DNA of 42,924 bases from Desulfuromusa sp. (GCA_021647765.1 JAKIUD010000025.1:1-42924); one strand, 5' to 3'. Positions 8,294 through 16,665 are shown, counted from the stretch's first letter. Notes: generated from the letters alone by a model not told the origin. Translations and numbers: made by a program.

Positions 8294-9577
8294 ATGAATC
8301 ACAAGAAATCAGAGGAGCTATTCGCTAAAGCCAAAACTATTATCCCCGGTGGAGTCAATAGTCCCGTCCGGGCATTCAAATCGGCTGGTTGTAATCCAAT
8401 TTTTATTGAGAAAGCTGCCGGAAGTAAAATTTATGATGCCGATGGCAACGAGTATATTGATTATGTCGGTTCCTGGGGACCAATGATTCTCGGACACTGC
8501 CATCCCAAAGTGGTTGAGGCCATTCAGAAAGCTGCTGCCAGCGGGGCTTCTTTTGGTGCTCCGACTGCTATTGAAACGGAACTGGCCGAACTGGTTCATC
8601 AAGCCTACCCTAATATTGAAAAAGTGCGGATGGTCTCATCAGGAACCGAAGCCACCATGAGCGCAATCCGACTGGCACGTGGCTATACCGAGCGGGATAA
8701 AATCCTTAAGTTTGATGGCTGTTACCATGGCCATGCCGACTCATTATTGGTTAAGGCAGGCAGTGGTCTTGCCACGTTTGGTGTTCCGACATCACCGGGT
8801 GTCCCGGCCGATTTTGCCAAGCATACTTTAACAGCAACCTACAATGATCTGGCGGAGGTTAAAGAAATTGTTGCCGCAAACAAGGGCGAGATTGCCTGTA
8901 TCATCCTTGAAGCAATTGCTGGAAATATGGGCTGTGTACCGCCGGTTGCAGGTTTTCTTCAAGGGTTGCGGAATCTCTGTACTAAAGAAGGAATCCTTCT
9001 AATTATCGATGAAGTGATGACTGGTTTTCGGGTTGCGTATGGTGGAGCTCAGGAGCGTTTTGGCGTGCGCGGCGACCTGGTGACGCTCGGCAAGATTATT
9101 GGTGGTGGTTTACCGGTTGGAGCTTTCGGTGGCAAAAGTGAAATCATGGATTCGCTTTCACCAGAAGGTGGTATTTACCAGGCCGGAACTCTCTCAGGAA
9201 ACCCGCTCGCAATGAGTGCCGGAATTGCGACATTGAAACTTCTCCAGGAAGAGGGTTTTTACCAGCAGCTAGAAGAAAAAAGTTCTTATTTGGAAAAAGG
9301 GGTGCAACAGGTCGCGGGAAACAGCCAGGTCGCAACGTGCTGGCAACGGGTCGGCGGGATGTTCTGCACCTATTTCCAAAAGGGTCCTGTCAATAACTTT
9401 GACGATGCACTAAAAAGTGATACCGAAGCTTTCGGGCGTTATTTCCGCAGCATGCTTGACCAGGGGATCAATCTGGCTCCGGCACAATTTGAAGCAGGAT
9501 TTATGAGTATTGCCCACTCGAAGGAAGATTTGGATAAAACAATTTCGGCAATGGAAAAAGCCCTTAGCGCGGTATAA
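8294..9577 (+). CDS. hemL: Glutamate-1-semialdehyde 2,1-aminomutase
   Basis: HemL converts glutamate-1-semialdehyde to 5-aminolevulinate, the second step of the C5 route to heme, siroheme and corrinoids. The 427-residue product is full length for the family. The PLP-binding lysine is K267 in TLGKIIGGGLPVGAFGG, and the cofactor aspartate lies in LLIIDEVMTGFR. The glycine-rich SSGTEATMSAIRLARG segment is also typical. The start is the ATG at 8294, which begins MNHKKSEELFAKAKTIIPGG and has GGGAG/GAGG upstream. A longer in-frame opening from 8180 would translate the repeat insertion and is rejected. The gene stands alone, with repeat-rich spacers on both sides. Confidence 0.96.
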   Translation: MNHKKSEELFAKAKTIIPGGVNSPVRAFKSAGCNPIFIEKAAGSKIYDADGNEYIDYVGSWGPMILGHCHPKVVEAIQKAAASGASFGAPTAIETELAELVHQAYPNIEKVRMVSSGTEATMSAIRLARGYTERDKILKFDGCYHGHADSLLVKAGSGLATFGVPTSPGVPADFAKHTLTATYNDLAEVKEIVAANKGEIACIILEAIAGNMGCVPPVAGFLQGLRNLCTKEGILLIIDEVMTGFRVAYGGAQERFGVRGDLVTLGKIIGGGLPVGAFGGKSEIMDSLSPEGGIYQAGTLSGNPLAMSAGIATLKLLQEEGFYQQLEEKSSYLEKGVQQVAGNSQVATCWQRVGGMFCTYFQKGPVNNFDDALKSDTEAFGRYFRSMLDQGINLAPAQFEAGFMSIAHSKEDLDKTISAMEKALSAV

Positions 9578-9626
9578 TTGTACAATGCCCCCTGTTCCGA
9601 ACGGCTCTAGCTTAAGGAAGTTTTCG

Positions 9627-9759
9627 GCAAAAACGGGACTGTCCCCGTATGGGGGATGTCCCAGGCTTTTGTGGTGTGAACCACCGCAGTTCTTCGTGGC
9701 TCGCAAACTTCGGGACAGCCCCCGATGGGGCTGGGGACAGTCCCAAGTTTACTGCAAAA
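9627..9759 (-). repeat. REP/BIME-like two-hairpin element, copy B
   Basis: This 133-bp element matches copy A (3991-4116) in inverted orientation. It has the same GGGACTGTCCCC / GGGGGATGTCCC half at one end and GGGACAGCCCCC / GGGGACAGTCCC at the other, flanked by GCAAAAACGGG and AAGTTTACTGCAAAA. The central 50-60 bases diverge more than the hairpins. It begins 49 bp after the hemL stop codon. Confidence 0.75.
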
Positions 9760-9896
9760 CTGGTTAAACTAGTGCCATTCGGATTTGTCCCCGGTTTGTG
9801 CCTCGCGACTCGCCACAGATAAAAGAGCCGTACTGCCAAGGGATCTTTCCGTTAAAATCTTCCATTTACCCTTTTCGCTAATAAAGTTGAGGGTCT

Positions 9897-10107
9897 TTAG
9901 TGTTGAGTCAATTCGGCTTCTTCCTCAGCTGCTACCTCGCAACTCAACTCCGGGGGTGCCAAAACCTCCCTGAATAGTAACGTTTCAACTTCCTGCTCTG
10001 ACATGGCTGGAGTAAGACTTTTCTGCTGCAGGGTATATCCATAGCTCCCCGAGAGAATACCCCCGAGAATAAATCCCCCTAAAATCCATGTTGCAACTTT
10101 CTAACAT
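9897..10107 (-). pseudogene. Small Gly-rich membrane protein gene, apparently frame-broken
   Basis: On the minus strand an ATG at 10107 with AGGGGTG upstream opens a frame (MLESCNMD...). A one-base shift right after the third codon would join the ATG to a far more protein-like frame running to the stop at 9897: VATWILGGFILGGILSGSYG, then a polar Glu-rich tail ending EEEAELTQH. That frame has a typical single transmembrane helix with glycine zippers but no start codon of its own, because a TAG lies just before it. A strong promoter sits about 85 bp upstream. It could be a frameshifted gene, a sequencing error, or an RNA gene whose reading frame is accidental. No family is recognised. Confidence 0.35.
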
Positions 10108-10197
10108 GAACACCCCTACTACCCTACTATTCTGATTGTATATTCTTTAGTGGCAGCTTCCTCCATTTGAACAGGAAACGACCCCACCAGAACAAAT

Positions 10198-10225
10198 ATT
10201 ATATCACTATAATAAACGTTGTCAA
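10198..10225 (-). promoter_or_regulatory. Near-perfect sigma-70 promoter
   Basis: On the minus strand TTGACA (10220-10225) is followed after 16 bases by TATAAT (10198-10203). Both hexamers match the consensus exactly. It starts 5 bp after the nth stop codon and points away from nth into the 9578-10190 spacer. The expected transcript would begin near 10191. The only candidate product is the small frame-broken gene or an untranslated RNA. Confidence 0.7.
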
Positions 10226-10230
10226 ATTAC

Positions 10231-10872
10231 TTAGCGGGCTTTTTGTACGCCGATGTGTGGACAAATTTCGGTGATGGGACAGGAACTACAGTGAGGGGTG
10301 GGTGCCTTACAACAGGCACGACCGTGCGCAATTAAAGTATGGCCGGACTGCGTCCATTTTGTTTCTGGAAGCAACTGACTTAGTTCTTTTTCAATCTGCT
10401 CTGGATTATCTGATTTCGTCCAGCCAAATCGGCGTGCCAGCCGTTTTACATGGGTATCAACGACCAGCCCGGGAATCTGATAGGCATTACCTAAAACAAC
10501 ATTGGCAGTTTTACGACCAACTCCACTTAAGGCGACCAATGCTTTGAGATCTGCCGGTACCTCTCCTTGATGCCGGGTTAAAACCTGTTCGGCACAACCA
10601 ATTAAGTTTTTTGCTTTATTCCGAAAAAAACCAATTGAGCGAATGATCTCTTCAACCTGATCTTGACTGGCAACAGCCAGCTGTTCCGGTCCAGGAAAAA
10701 GTTTAAATAATGTTGCGGTGACAATATTGACTCGCTTATCGGTACATTGAGCTGAAAGAATTGTTGCTACAAGTAATTGCCATGGATTTTGATAAAGAAG
10801 GGCACAATGGGCTTCGGGGTAAATATTTTCCAGCTCTTGCAAGAGCTGCAATGCCTTCTCCGATTTTTTCAT
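10231..10872 (-). CDS. nth: Endonuclease III (DNA glycosylase/AP lyase)
   Basis: Nth removes oxidised pyrimidines and nicks the abasic site in base excision repair. The 213-residue product is the usual length. The helix-hairpin-helix LSGVGRKTANVVLG includes catalytic Lys121, and Asp139 lies in VVDTHVKR, equivalent to E. coli K120 and D138. The C-terminal cluster loop has the C-x6-C-x2-C-x5-C spacing (CKAPTPHCSSCPITEIC) that binds a 4Fe-4S cluster. The gene ends the minus-strand series that starts at dnaA. Two perfect DnaA boxes lie 26-54 bp upstream of its start codon, which may couple its expression to DnaA. The Shine-Dalgarno (AGAAG) is weak. Confidence 0.95.
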   Translation of the reverse strand: MKKSEKALQLLQELENIYPEAHCALLYQNPWQLLVATILSAQCTDKRVNIVTATLFKLFPGPEQLAVASQDQVEEIIRSIGFFRNKAKNLIGCAEQVLTRHQGEVPADLKALVALSGVGRKTANVVLGNAYQIPGLVVDTHVKRLARRFGWTKSDNPEQIEKELSQLLPETKWTQSGHTLIAHGRACCKAPTPHCSSCPITEICPHIGVQKAR

Positions 10873-10897
10873 ATTGAATCATCTTCTGCTAAAATTG

Positions 10898-10926
10898 TTA
10901 TCCACAGGGTTACAAACTTATCCACA
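10898..10926 (+). promoter_or_regulatory. Two perfect DnaA boxes upstream of nth
   Basis: TTATCCACA occurs at 10898-10906 and again at 10918-10926 in the same orientation, 20 bp apart. Both match the high-affinity DnaA-box consensus exactly. The second overlaps the stop codon of the upstream EEP gene. They are about 12 kb from the presumed origin, in the leader of nth. DnaA binding is inferred, not shown. Confidence 0.6.
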
Positions 10927-11661
10927 AACGGGATTGGGCTGTTTGGTGGGTATTTTGGCTCTTTTTTCAACCTTTAGCACTTCACGAGTATCGCTGGTCT
11001 CAACCGTAAGAACCAACGGCAAGTGGGTGGAGGCTCTTCGGGCTAAAGCTGTCATAACAACACGTCCTTCGATCGCCTTTATCGAACCCCAAAAATAAAC
11101 CCGATCGCGTCCCCAGAGTGGCACTTTTCCTGGAAAATTAGCTCGCCAGACTGGAAAGTTAGCTCTCTTCAGATGCTCATTTAACCGGGGTTGACCTCTC
11201 CCCCACCATGGCAGACCAAAATCACCACAAATAATCGTTGCACAGGATAAGGAAGGATTATTCAGCAGTTGTTCTCCCATAAGAAGCCTGACCTGCTCAC
11301 GTCGCTGGCGAATATTCCAGGAGAGGGCTAAGTTGAAAAGGTGAATCCTCTCATCCCCATGCTCCAGATCTGCCTGGACACATTGTCCACCAAACCCTAA
11401 CGACTGCTCCCTAACATACTTCAAGGGATAATGAGACAAAAAAGCGCACCCACCTTCAGTATCTGAACCATAAGCATCCAACCCAACCTGTTCTGCCAGT
11501 CGTTCAACTGAACTCAGCCCGATCGGCGAACCGATCTTCTGCAACATGACCAGTTCTGGCCGTTGCGCACGGATGACTGCGGCACATAGATCGGGTGCTA
11601 GCTCTCCAGCAGCACTTCGAGCCCCATTGATTTGATAACTCATGATCTGGAACGTCGACAT
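10918..11661 (-). CDS. Endonuclease/exonuclease/phosphatase (EEP) fold protein, probably inactive
   Basis: The 247-residue protein follows the EEP (DNase I / exonuclease III-like) layout: MSYQINGARS near the start, LVMLQKIGS around 37-45, TIICGDFGLPWWG around 142-154, RDRVYFW around 185-191 and STHLPLVL around 211-218. In active members these positions read LQE, GDFN and SDHxP. Here the metal-binding Glu is Lys42, the Asn after GDF is Gly149 and the Asp before the catalytic His is Thr212. The usual NTHL motif is replaced by FNLAL. The protein may therefore be a non-catalytic relative. It has no signal peptide. The start at 11661 has AGGGGCGAG upstream. It lies between ppi and nth in the same direction. 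Confidence 0.65.
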   Translation of the reverse strand: MSTFQIMSYQINGARSAAGELAPDLCAAVIRAQRPELVMLQKIGSPIGLSSVERLAEQVGLDAYGSDTEGGCAFLSHYPLKYVREQSLGFGGQCVQADLEHGDERIHLFNLALSWNIRQRREQVRLLMGEQLLNNPSLSCATIICGDFGLPWWGRGQPRLNEHLKRANFPVWRANFPGKVPLWGRDRVYFWGSIKAIEGRVVMTALARRASTHLPLVLTVETSDTREVLKVEKRAKIPTKQPNPVCG

Positions 11662-11700
11662 AACTCGCCCCTAAGATTGAAGCACTTAAACTCTGTCCTG

Positions 11701-12261
11701 CTAAAGTCTGCGGATAGACTCTATAATAATCTGGGGTTCAGGGTAATTTCTAAAGAGAGAACTTTTGGCTATGGTTTTAACTGAGCCAATTTTTTCAACA
11801 ATATCCATCCCAGCAATCACCCGTCCAAAAACGGCATAGCCAAACGCTCTTGGTGTGTTTCCCCGGTGATCAAGAGTTCCATTATCAACCAGATTGATAA
11901 AAAACTGACTGGTTGCACTATCTACAACACCGGTGCGTGCCATAGCGATGCTCCCTTTCAAGTTTTTTAACCCATTAGCTGCTTCATTCTTAATTGGAGC
12001 GAAGGTTTTTTTCCTTTTACCCCATTTATCAAAGCCCCCACCCTGGATCATAAACTTTCCAATAACACGATGATAAATTGTATCGTCATAAAATTTTTGA
12101 TCCACATAGTGAAGAAAGTTTTTCACTGTCTGTGGTGCTTTATCAGAATTCAATTCAATCTGGATAGCTCCCAGGCTGGTTTTTATTTCGACAATCGGAT
12201 CGGCGTATGCAGCCCCGGAGAAGAAGACCAAACAGCTGACCAGTAACAATAATTGTTTCAT
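11701..12261 (-). CDS. Periplasmic cyclophilin-type peptidyl-prolyl isomerase
   Basis: From the ATG at 12261 the protein has 186 residues and a signal peptide (MKQLLLLVSCLVFFSGAAYA). The ATG has GGGAG upstream, so it is preferred over an in-frame ATG 15 bases earlier. Cyclophilin motifs are present: YHRVIGKFMIQGGG with the catalytic Arg, IAMARTGVVDSATSQFFINL, and FGRVIAGMDIVEKIG. It catalyses cis-trans isomerisation of X-Pro bonds, here in the periplasm. It resembles PpiA-type proteins. It lies 31 bp downstream of gpsA in the long minus-strand series. Confidence 0.92.
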   Translation of the reverse strand: MKQLLLLVSCLVFFSGAAYADPIVEIKTSLGAIQIELNSDKAPQTVKNFLHYVDQKFYDDTIYHRVIGKFMIQGGGFDKWGKRKKTFAPIKNEAANGLKNLKGSIAMARTGVVDSATSQFFINLVDNGTLDHRGNTPRAFGYAVFGRVIAGMDIVEKIGSVKTIAKSSLFRNYPEPQIIIESIRRL

Positions 12262-12292
12262 CGTAACTCCCTGCAATCCCAGAGTGGAAATT

Positions 12293-13300
12293 CTATAACG
12301 CTTCTGCTTTTAAATCACGTGACATCAAATCGGTCACCGCCTGACGCGGATCTTTGTCCCGATAAAGAACCAAATACATCTGCTCGATAATTGGTACATC
12401 GACTCCCAGCTTCTTTGCCAGCTGATAGGCGGAAAGGGTTGTTTTAACCCCTTCAGCAACCATCTGCATTCCCGCCAGAACGTCATTAAGCTTATGCCCC
12501 TTGCCCAGCTCAATACCGACACTGCGGTTTCGTGACAGATCACCGGTACAGGTCAGAACCAGATCACCCATTCCTGCCAATCCAGCAAAGGTTTCTGCTA
12601 ACCCGCCGAGCTTCATTCCCAATCGGGTCATTTCAGCCAAACCACGCGTAATCAGTGCTGCCCGAGTATTGTGCCCAAAACCAAGACCATCCGCAACCCC
12701 GGCAGCCAGAGCAATGACATTCTTCATTGCACCGCCCAACTCGACTCCAATAATATCATTATGGGTGTAAACTCGAAACGTCTCAGTACTGAATATCTTC
12801 TGAATCTCACCCGCAACGGCCAAGTCTCTTGCCGCAGCAACCACTGCTGTTGGCATCCCGGAGCTCACCTCTTTTGCAAATGACGGGCCGGAAAGAAAAC
12901 CAAGCCGCAACTGCATCGACTCAGGAAGTAACTCTTCAAACACTTGAGACAATAACATCAGGCTGTCATTTTCAATCCCCTTAGAGGCAGAAACAATCAG
13001 AGCTTGAGGCAATATATCGGGTAATGCTTGCTGCAATACCTGACGAGTGGCTTGAGATGGCGTGACAAATAAAAGTAACTGTTTTCCAGAAACAGCTGAC
13101 TTCAACACACTGGTAATCTGCAAATTTTTAGATAGATTTACTCCCGGGAGGTAAAGATCGTTGATTTTTGACCGTTCGATTCGTTCAGCCAGATCTTCTT
13201 CATAGCACCAGAGTGTAACGGGATAGCCCTTTTTAGCCAACAGATCAGCTAAGGTGGTTCCCCAACTCCCGGCACCAATAACAGCAATTTTTTCCCCCAT
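12293..13300 (-). CDS. gpsA: Glycerol-3-phosphate dehydrogenase [NAD(P)+]
   Basis: GpsA reduces dihydroxyacetone phosphate to sn-glycerol-3-phosphate for phospholipid synthesis. The 335-residue product is standard length. The N-terminal Rossmann motif VIGAGSWGTTLADLLAKKG is intact. The catalytic-domain segment AMKNVIALAAGVADGLGFG contains the active-site Lys, followed by GHNTRAALITRGLAEM and the MGDLVLTCTG motif. The start codon follows the stop of the TPR gene directly (TAA then ATG), which suggests translational coupling. Confidence 0.97.
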   Translation of the reverse strand: MGEKIAVIGAGSWGTTLADLLAKKGYPVTLWCYEEDLAERIERSKINDLYLPGVNLSKNLQITSVLKSAVSGKQLLLFVTPSQATRQVLQQALPDILPQALIVSASKGIENDSLMLLSQVFEELLPESMQLRLGFLSGPSFAKEVSSGMPTAVVAAARDLAVAGEIQKIFSTETFRVYTHNDIIGVELGGAMKNVIALAAGVADGLGFGHNTRAALITRGLAEMTRLGMKLGGLAETFAGLAGMGDLVLTCTGDLSRNRSVGIELGKGHKLNDVLAGMQMVAEGVKTTLSAYQLAKKLGVDVPIIEQMYLVLYRDKDPRQAVTDLMSRDLKAEAL

Positions 13301-14182
13301 TTAGATGGCTCCTTTTTTAACCGTGATCCGCTGCTCCAGATGTTCAATTTTTTTTTGTAACAAAGCAGGCGGTGAAAACCCCTTTAGTTGTCGGTAACTC
13401 TTCAGAGCCTCATCCAACCGCCCCTCTTCCTCCAACAGCTTAGCCAGATCGAATTTCGCCTGAATCTGATAACGACTGTCGGGATAGCGATCTATCAAGC
13501 GATGGAAATCCTCTCGAGCCTCATCCAACCGCCCTTCCAGGATTAAAATCCCCCCCTTGCGGTACAATACCGCGGCAACCAGAGAGCTGTCCGGATATTT
13601 TTCCAGTAGGGTTTCTAGTTCAATCCGTGCTTGTGGATAGTTTTCAAGGCGAAAATAACAATCCGCTATTTCATAATAGTATTGATCAGGAGTCCCTTCA
13701 TTAAAATCCAGTAAGCGCTGAAAGAACTCTATCGCCCGGGAATAATCATGGAAAACATATTTGACAATCTGCGCCGCTTCCTCACGAGCAGATAAAACAA
13801 GAGGGCTGTCAGGGTAATCGTGTTCGAGTCGTAGATAGTTGAGGAGAGCCTTTTGCCCATCTCGATGATCGTACTGCCAGAGTTTGCCTATTTTCAATAA
13901 CGCTTCCGCTGCCACCTGTGCCTGGGGATACTTTTGATAAACCTCCCGATAACTTTCTTCCGCAGCAGTTATCTTTCCGACACTTTCCAGCTCAACCCCC
14001 TTCGCAAACAACCGCTGTGGAGCAGTTAATTGCTGCCGACGATAAACCGGGAACAAACTGACAAGCAACACCAAAACAAACAGAACAAACAGAATCCAGC
14101 GCCTGCTGCTAGATTTCTTCGTCCGGTTTTTCTGTTGTTTCAACTCCCGCTTCAGTTGCTTCTTCAAGCGGTGCAACTCCAT
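13301..14182 (-). CDS. TPR-repeat single-pass membrane protein
   Basis: The ATG at 14182 (MELHRLKKQLKRELKQQ) gives a 293-residue protein. It has a very basic cytoplasmic N-terminus, one transmembrane helix at about residues 29-47, and a periplasmic region of tandem tetratricopeptide repeats, for example AEESYREVYQKYPQAQVAAE, RAIEFFQRLLDFNEG, ARIELETLLEKYPDSSLVA and REDFHRLIDRYPDSRYQIQA. The repeats resemble those of BamD/YbgF-like proteins, but there is no lipobox, so assignment to the Bam complex is not supported. The start overlaps the 3' end of gyrA by 74 bp in another frame. A longer start at 14221 lacks support. It is tightly coupled to gpsA. Confidence 0.75.
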   Translation of the reverse strand: MELHRLKKQLKRELKQQKNRTKKSSSRRWILFVLFVLVLLVSLFPVYRRQQLTAPQRLFAKGVELESVGKITAAEESYREVYQKYPQAQVAAEALLKIGKLWQYDHRDGQKALLNYLRLEHDYPDSPLVLSAREEAAQIVKYVFHDYSRAIEFFQRLLDFNEGTPDQYYYEIADCYFRLENYPQARIELETLLEKYPDSSLVAAVLYRKGGILILEGRLDEAREDFHRLIDRYPDSRYQIQAKFDLAKLLEEEGRLDEALKSYRQLKGFSPPALLQKKIEHLEQRITVKKGAI

Positions 14183-16619
14183 CAACGGTATCCTTCTCTG
14201 CCAGTTTGGCAACCGAGACAATCAACTCATCATCCTCCAACACCATCATCCGAACCCCCTGGGTATTCCGGCCAATGGCTCTGATATTCTTCACCTTGGT
14301 ACGCAACAGCTTGCCACGGTTAGTGATAAACATCAGGTCAGATTCATCGTCCACCATTCTGATCGCAACGACATGGCCATTACGCTCATTGGTCTTGATG
14401 GTAATAATTCCTTTACCACCACGACTTTGCACACGGTATTCACTAATATCGGTACGCTTGCCATAACCGTTCTCTGTCACCGTTACCAAAGCTAATGCCG
14501 TATTCGCCGAAACTGACTGGAGACCAACCACTTCATCATCCTCAGCCAAAGTTATACCACGCACACCACGCGCCGGACGACCGACCGACCGAACATCGGT
14601 TTCCGGAAAACGAATGGATTTGCCGTTACGACTGGCCAACAACAGATCGCGCTCACCATTGGTCAAACGTGCTTCGATGAGACGATCTCCCTCATCAATG
14701 GTCAACGCAATAATACCACCAACCCGTGGATGGGAATAAGCCATCAACTCGGTTTTCTTGATAATCCCCCGTGCCGTTGCTGTGACAATGTATTGACCCT
14801 TTTCAAAGCTCTTGACCGGAAGAATTGTCATGACCTTTTCTTCATCTGCCAACTGTAACAGGTTGACAATTGCCTTACCCCGCGAAGCCCGGCCACCTTG
14901 AGGAATTTCGTGAACTTTGAGCCAATAAACCTTGCCAAGATCGGTAAAAATAAGAACATAAGCATGGGTCGAGGCAATAAACAGGTTTTCAACAAAATCC
15001 TCTTCCTTCGGCTTAACCCCGCTCGAACCTTTTCCTCCCCGTCGCTGCGCTCGATAAAGCGATACGGCATTCCGTTTGATATAGCCTCCGTGGGTCACGG
15101 TTACAACCATATCCTCTTCAACAATCATATCTTCCAGAGTCAAATCAGCACTACGATCAAGAATTTCGGTACGCCTTGGATTGGCAAATTTACCTCTCAG
15201 TTCGATTAATTCGTTCTTAACAATGTTGAGAATTTCCACTTCGCTGGCAAGAATTTCCTTCAAACGGTTTATCTGTTTCAAAAGTTGCGCCAATTCCTCA
15301 AGAATTTTACCTTGTTCCAGCCCAGTCAACCGGTGCAAGCGCATATCCAGGATGGCCTGTGCCTGAATCTCTGAAAATGAAAACCGCGAGATCAGGCCAA
15401 GCTTGGCTTCTGCTGGGGTGGCACTGCCCTTGATAATCTTAATAACTTCATCCAGGTTTTCCAGGGCGAGCTTTAAACCATGGAGAATATGGGCTCTAGC
15501 TTCGGCTTTCTTCAGCTCAAAAACACAGCGTCGTGTTACTATTTCGCGGCGGTGATCAATGAAACAGTCAAGCACTTCGCGTAAGTTGAGTATTTTCGGC
15601 TGACCGGAAACAATCGCCAGCATAATAATCCCAAAAGAGCTCTGCATCACGGTCATTTTGTAGAGCTGATTGAGGATAACCCCAGGGATCATATCCCTTT
15701 TCAGTTCAATAACGACCCGCATCCCATCACGATCCGATTCATCACGCAGATCCGATATTCCTTCAATTTTCTTGTTTTTAACCAGGTCAGCAATCTTCTC
15801 GATCAGACGAGCCTTGTTGACCTGATAGGGAAGTTCAGTAATGATAATGGCTTCTCGACCACTGCGTCGGTCAATCTCAACCAGAGCCCGAGCACGCATC
15901 TGGACAATACCGCGACCATTCCGATAAGCCTCTATTATTCCCTCCTTACCATTGATGAAGCCAGCAGTCGGAAAGTCAGGTCCGGGAATTATTTCAATAA
16001 GCTCATCGATGCTAAGATGCGGGTCGTCAATTAAAGCAACCAACCCATCAATTACCTCACCCAGATTGTGAGGAGGGATCTTGGTTGCCATACCAACAGC
16101 AATCCCCTCGGAACCATTCACCAGGAGATTTGGATATTTACAAGGGAGAACCAATGGCTCTTCCAGAGAATCATCATAGTTGGGACCGAAGTCGACAGTC
16201 TCTTTATCAATATCGTTCAGCAATTCGTGGGCGAGTCTGTCCATCCGAATTTCGGTATAGCGCATTGCTGCGGCAGAATCACCATCGACCGAACCAAAAT
16301 TACCCTGCCCATCAATCAGGGGATGGCGCATTGAAAAATCCTGCGCCATTCGAACGATAGTGTCATACACGGCAGAGTCACCATGGGGATGATATTTACC
16401 AATAACATCACCGACAACTCGGGCAGATTTTTTGTAGGGCTTATTGAAATCATTGTTGAGATCGTGCATGGCAAACAAAACCCGCCGGTGAACCGGTTTA
16501 AGCCCGTCTCGGACATCGGGTAATGCCCGCCCAACAATCACACTCATAGCATAGTCCATATAGGACTTGCGCATTTCATCAACAATATTAACGGTCACTT
16601 TGTTCTGCTCTGACAACAT
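14109..16619 (-). CDS. gyrA: DNA gyrase subunit A
   Basis: GyrA is the breakage-reunion subunit that introduces negative supercoils with GyrB. The 836-residue product carries the catalytic Tyr121 in AAMRYTEIRM. The quinolone-determining region (GKYHPHGDSAVYDTIVRMAQ) has Ser82 and Asp86, the same as wild-type E. coli Ser83 and Asp87. The C-terminal domain shows the repeated beta-pinwheel units, including the GyrA-box-like QRRGGKGSSG. A Glu/Thr-rich acidic tail ends EKPDEEI. It follows gyrB by 46 bp and overlaps the downstream TPR gene by 74 bp. Base composition here is near 48% G+C, unlike the dnaA-recF block. Confidence 0.98.
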   Translation of the reverse strand: MLSEQNKVTVNIVDEMRKSYMDYAMSVIVGRALPDVRDGLKPVHRRVLFAMHDLNNDFNKPYKKSARVVGDVIGKYHPHGDSAVYDTIVRMAQDFSMRHPLIDGQGNFGSVDGDSAAAMRYTEIRMDRLAHELLNDIDKETVDFGPNYDDSLEEPLVLPCKYPNLLVNGSEGIAVGMATKIPPHNLGEVIDGLVALIDDPHLSIDELIEIIPGPDFPTAGFINGKEGIIEAYRNGRGIVQMRARALVEIDRRSGREAIIITELPYQVNKARLIEKIADLVKNKKIEGISDLRDESDRDGMRVVIELKRDMIPGVILNQLYKMTVMQSSFGIIMLAIVSGQPKILNLREVLDCFIDHRREIVTRRCVFELKKAEARAHILHGLKLALENLDEVIKIIKGSATPAEAKLGLISRFSFSEIQAQAILDMRLHRLTGLEQGKILEELAQLLKQINRLKEILASEVEILNIVKNELIELRGKFANPRRTEILDRSADLTLEDMIVEEDMVVTVTHGGYIKRNAVSLYRAQRRGGKGSSGVKPKEEDFVENLFIASTHAYVLIFTDLGKVYWLKVHEIPQGGRASRGKAIVNLLQLADEEKVMTILPVKSFEKGQYIVTATARGIIKKTELMAYSHPRVGGIIALTIDEGDRLIEARLTNGERDLLLASRNGKSIRFPETDVRSVGRPARGVRGITLAEDDEVVGLQSVSANTALALVTVTENGYGKRTDISEYRVQSRGGKGIITIKTNERNGHVVAIRMVDDESDLMFITNRGKLLRTKVKNIRAIGRNTQGVRMMVLEDDELIVSVAKLAEKDTVDGVAPLEEATEAGVETTEKPDEEI

Positions 16620-16665
16620 CTAATTAATTCCTCCAAACTCCCTGGTGGAAGTTCTATTTTTATAC

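Larger units (their letters stand above)
9578..10230. other. Intergenic region between convergent hemL and nth
   Basis: These 653 bases hold a REP-like element (9627-9759), a small frame-broken gene (9897-10107, minus) and a near-consensus sigma-70 promoter reading into it (10198-10225, minus). An open frame on the plus strand at 9785-9973 is antisense to the small gene and looks spurious. No terminator with a T-run was found after hemL. The REP-like hairpins could serve that role. Confidence 0.6.

Noticed and set aside
9785..9973. 62-codon plus-strand open frame in the hemL-nth spacer
   Set aside because: Pro/Leu-rich shadow antisense to the more plausible minus-strand small gene.
10141..10191. 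Short Cys-rich minus-strand frame (CSGGVVSCSNGG) resembling a zinc-ribbon tail
   Set aside because: It is under 20 codons, has no start codon, and begins right at the promoter's predicted transcription start.
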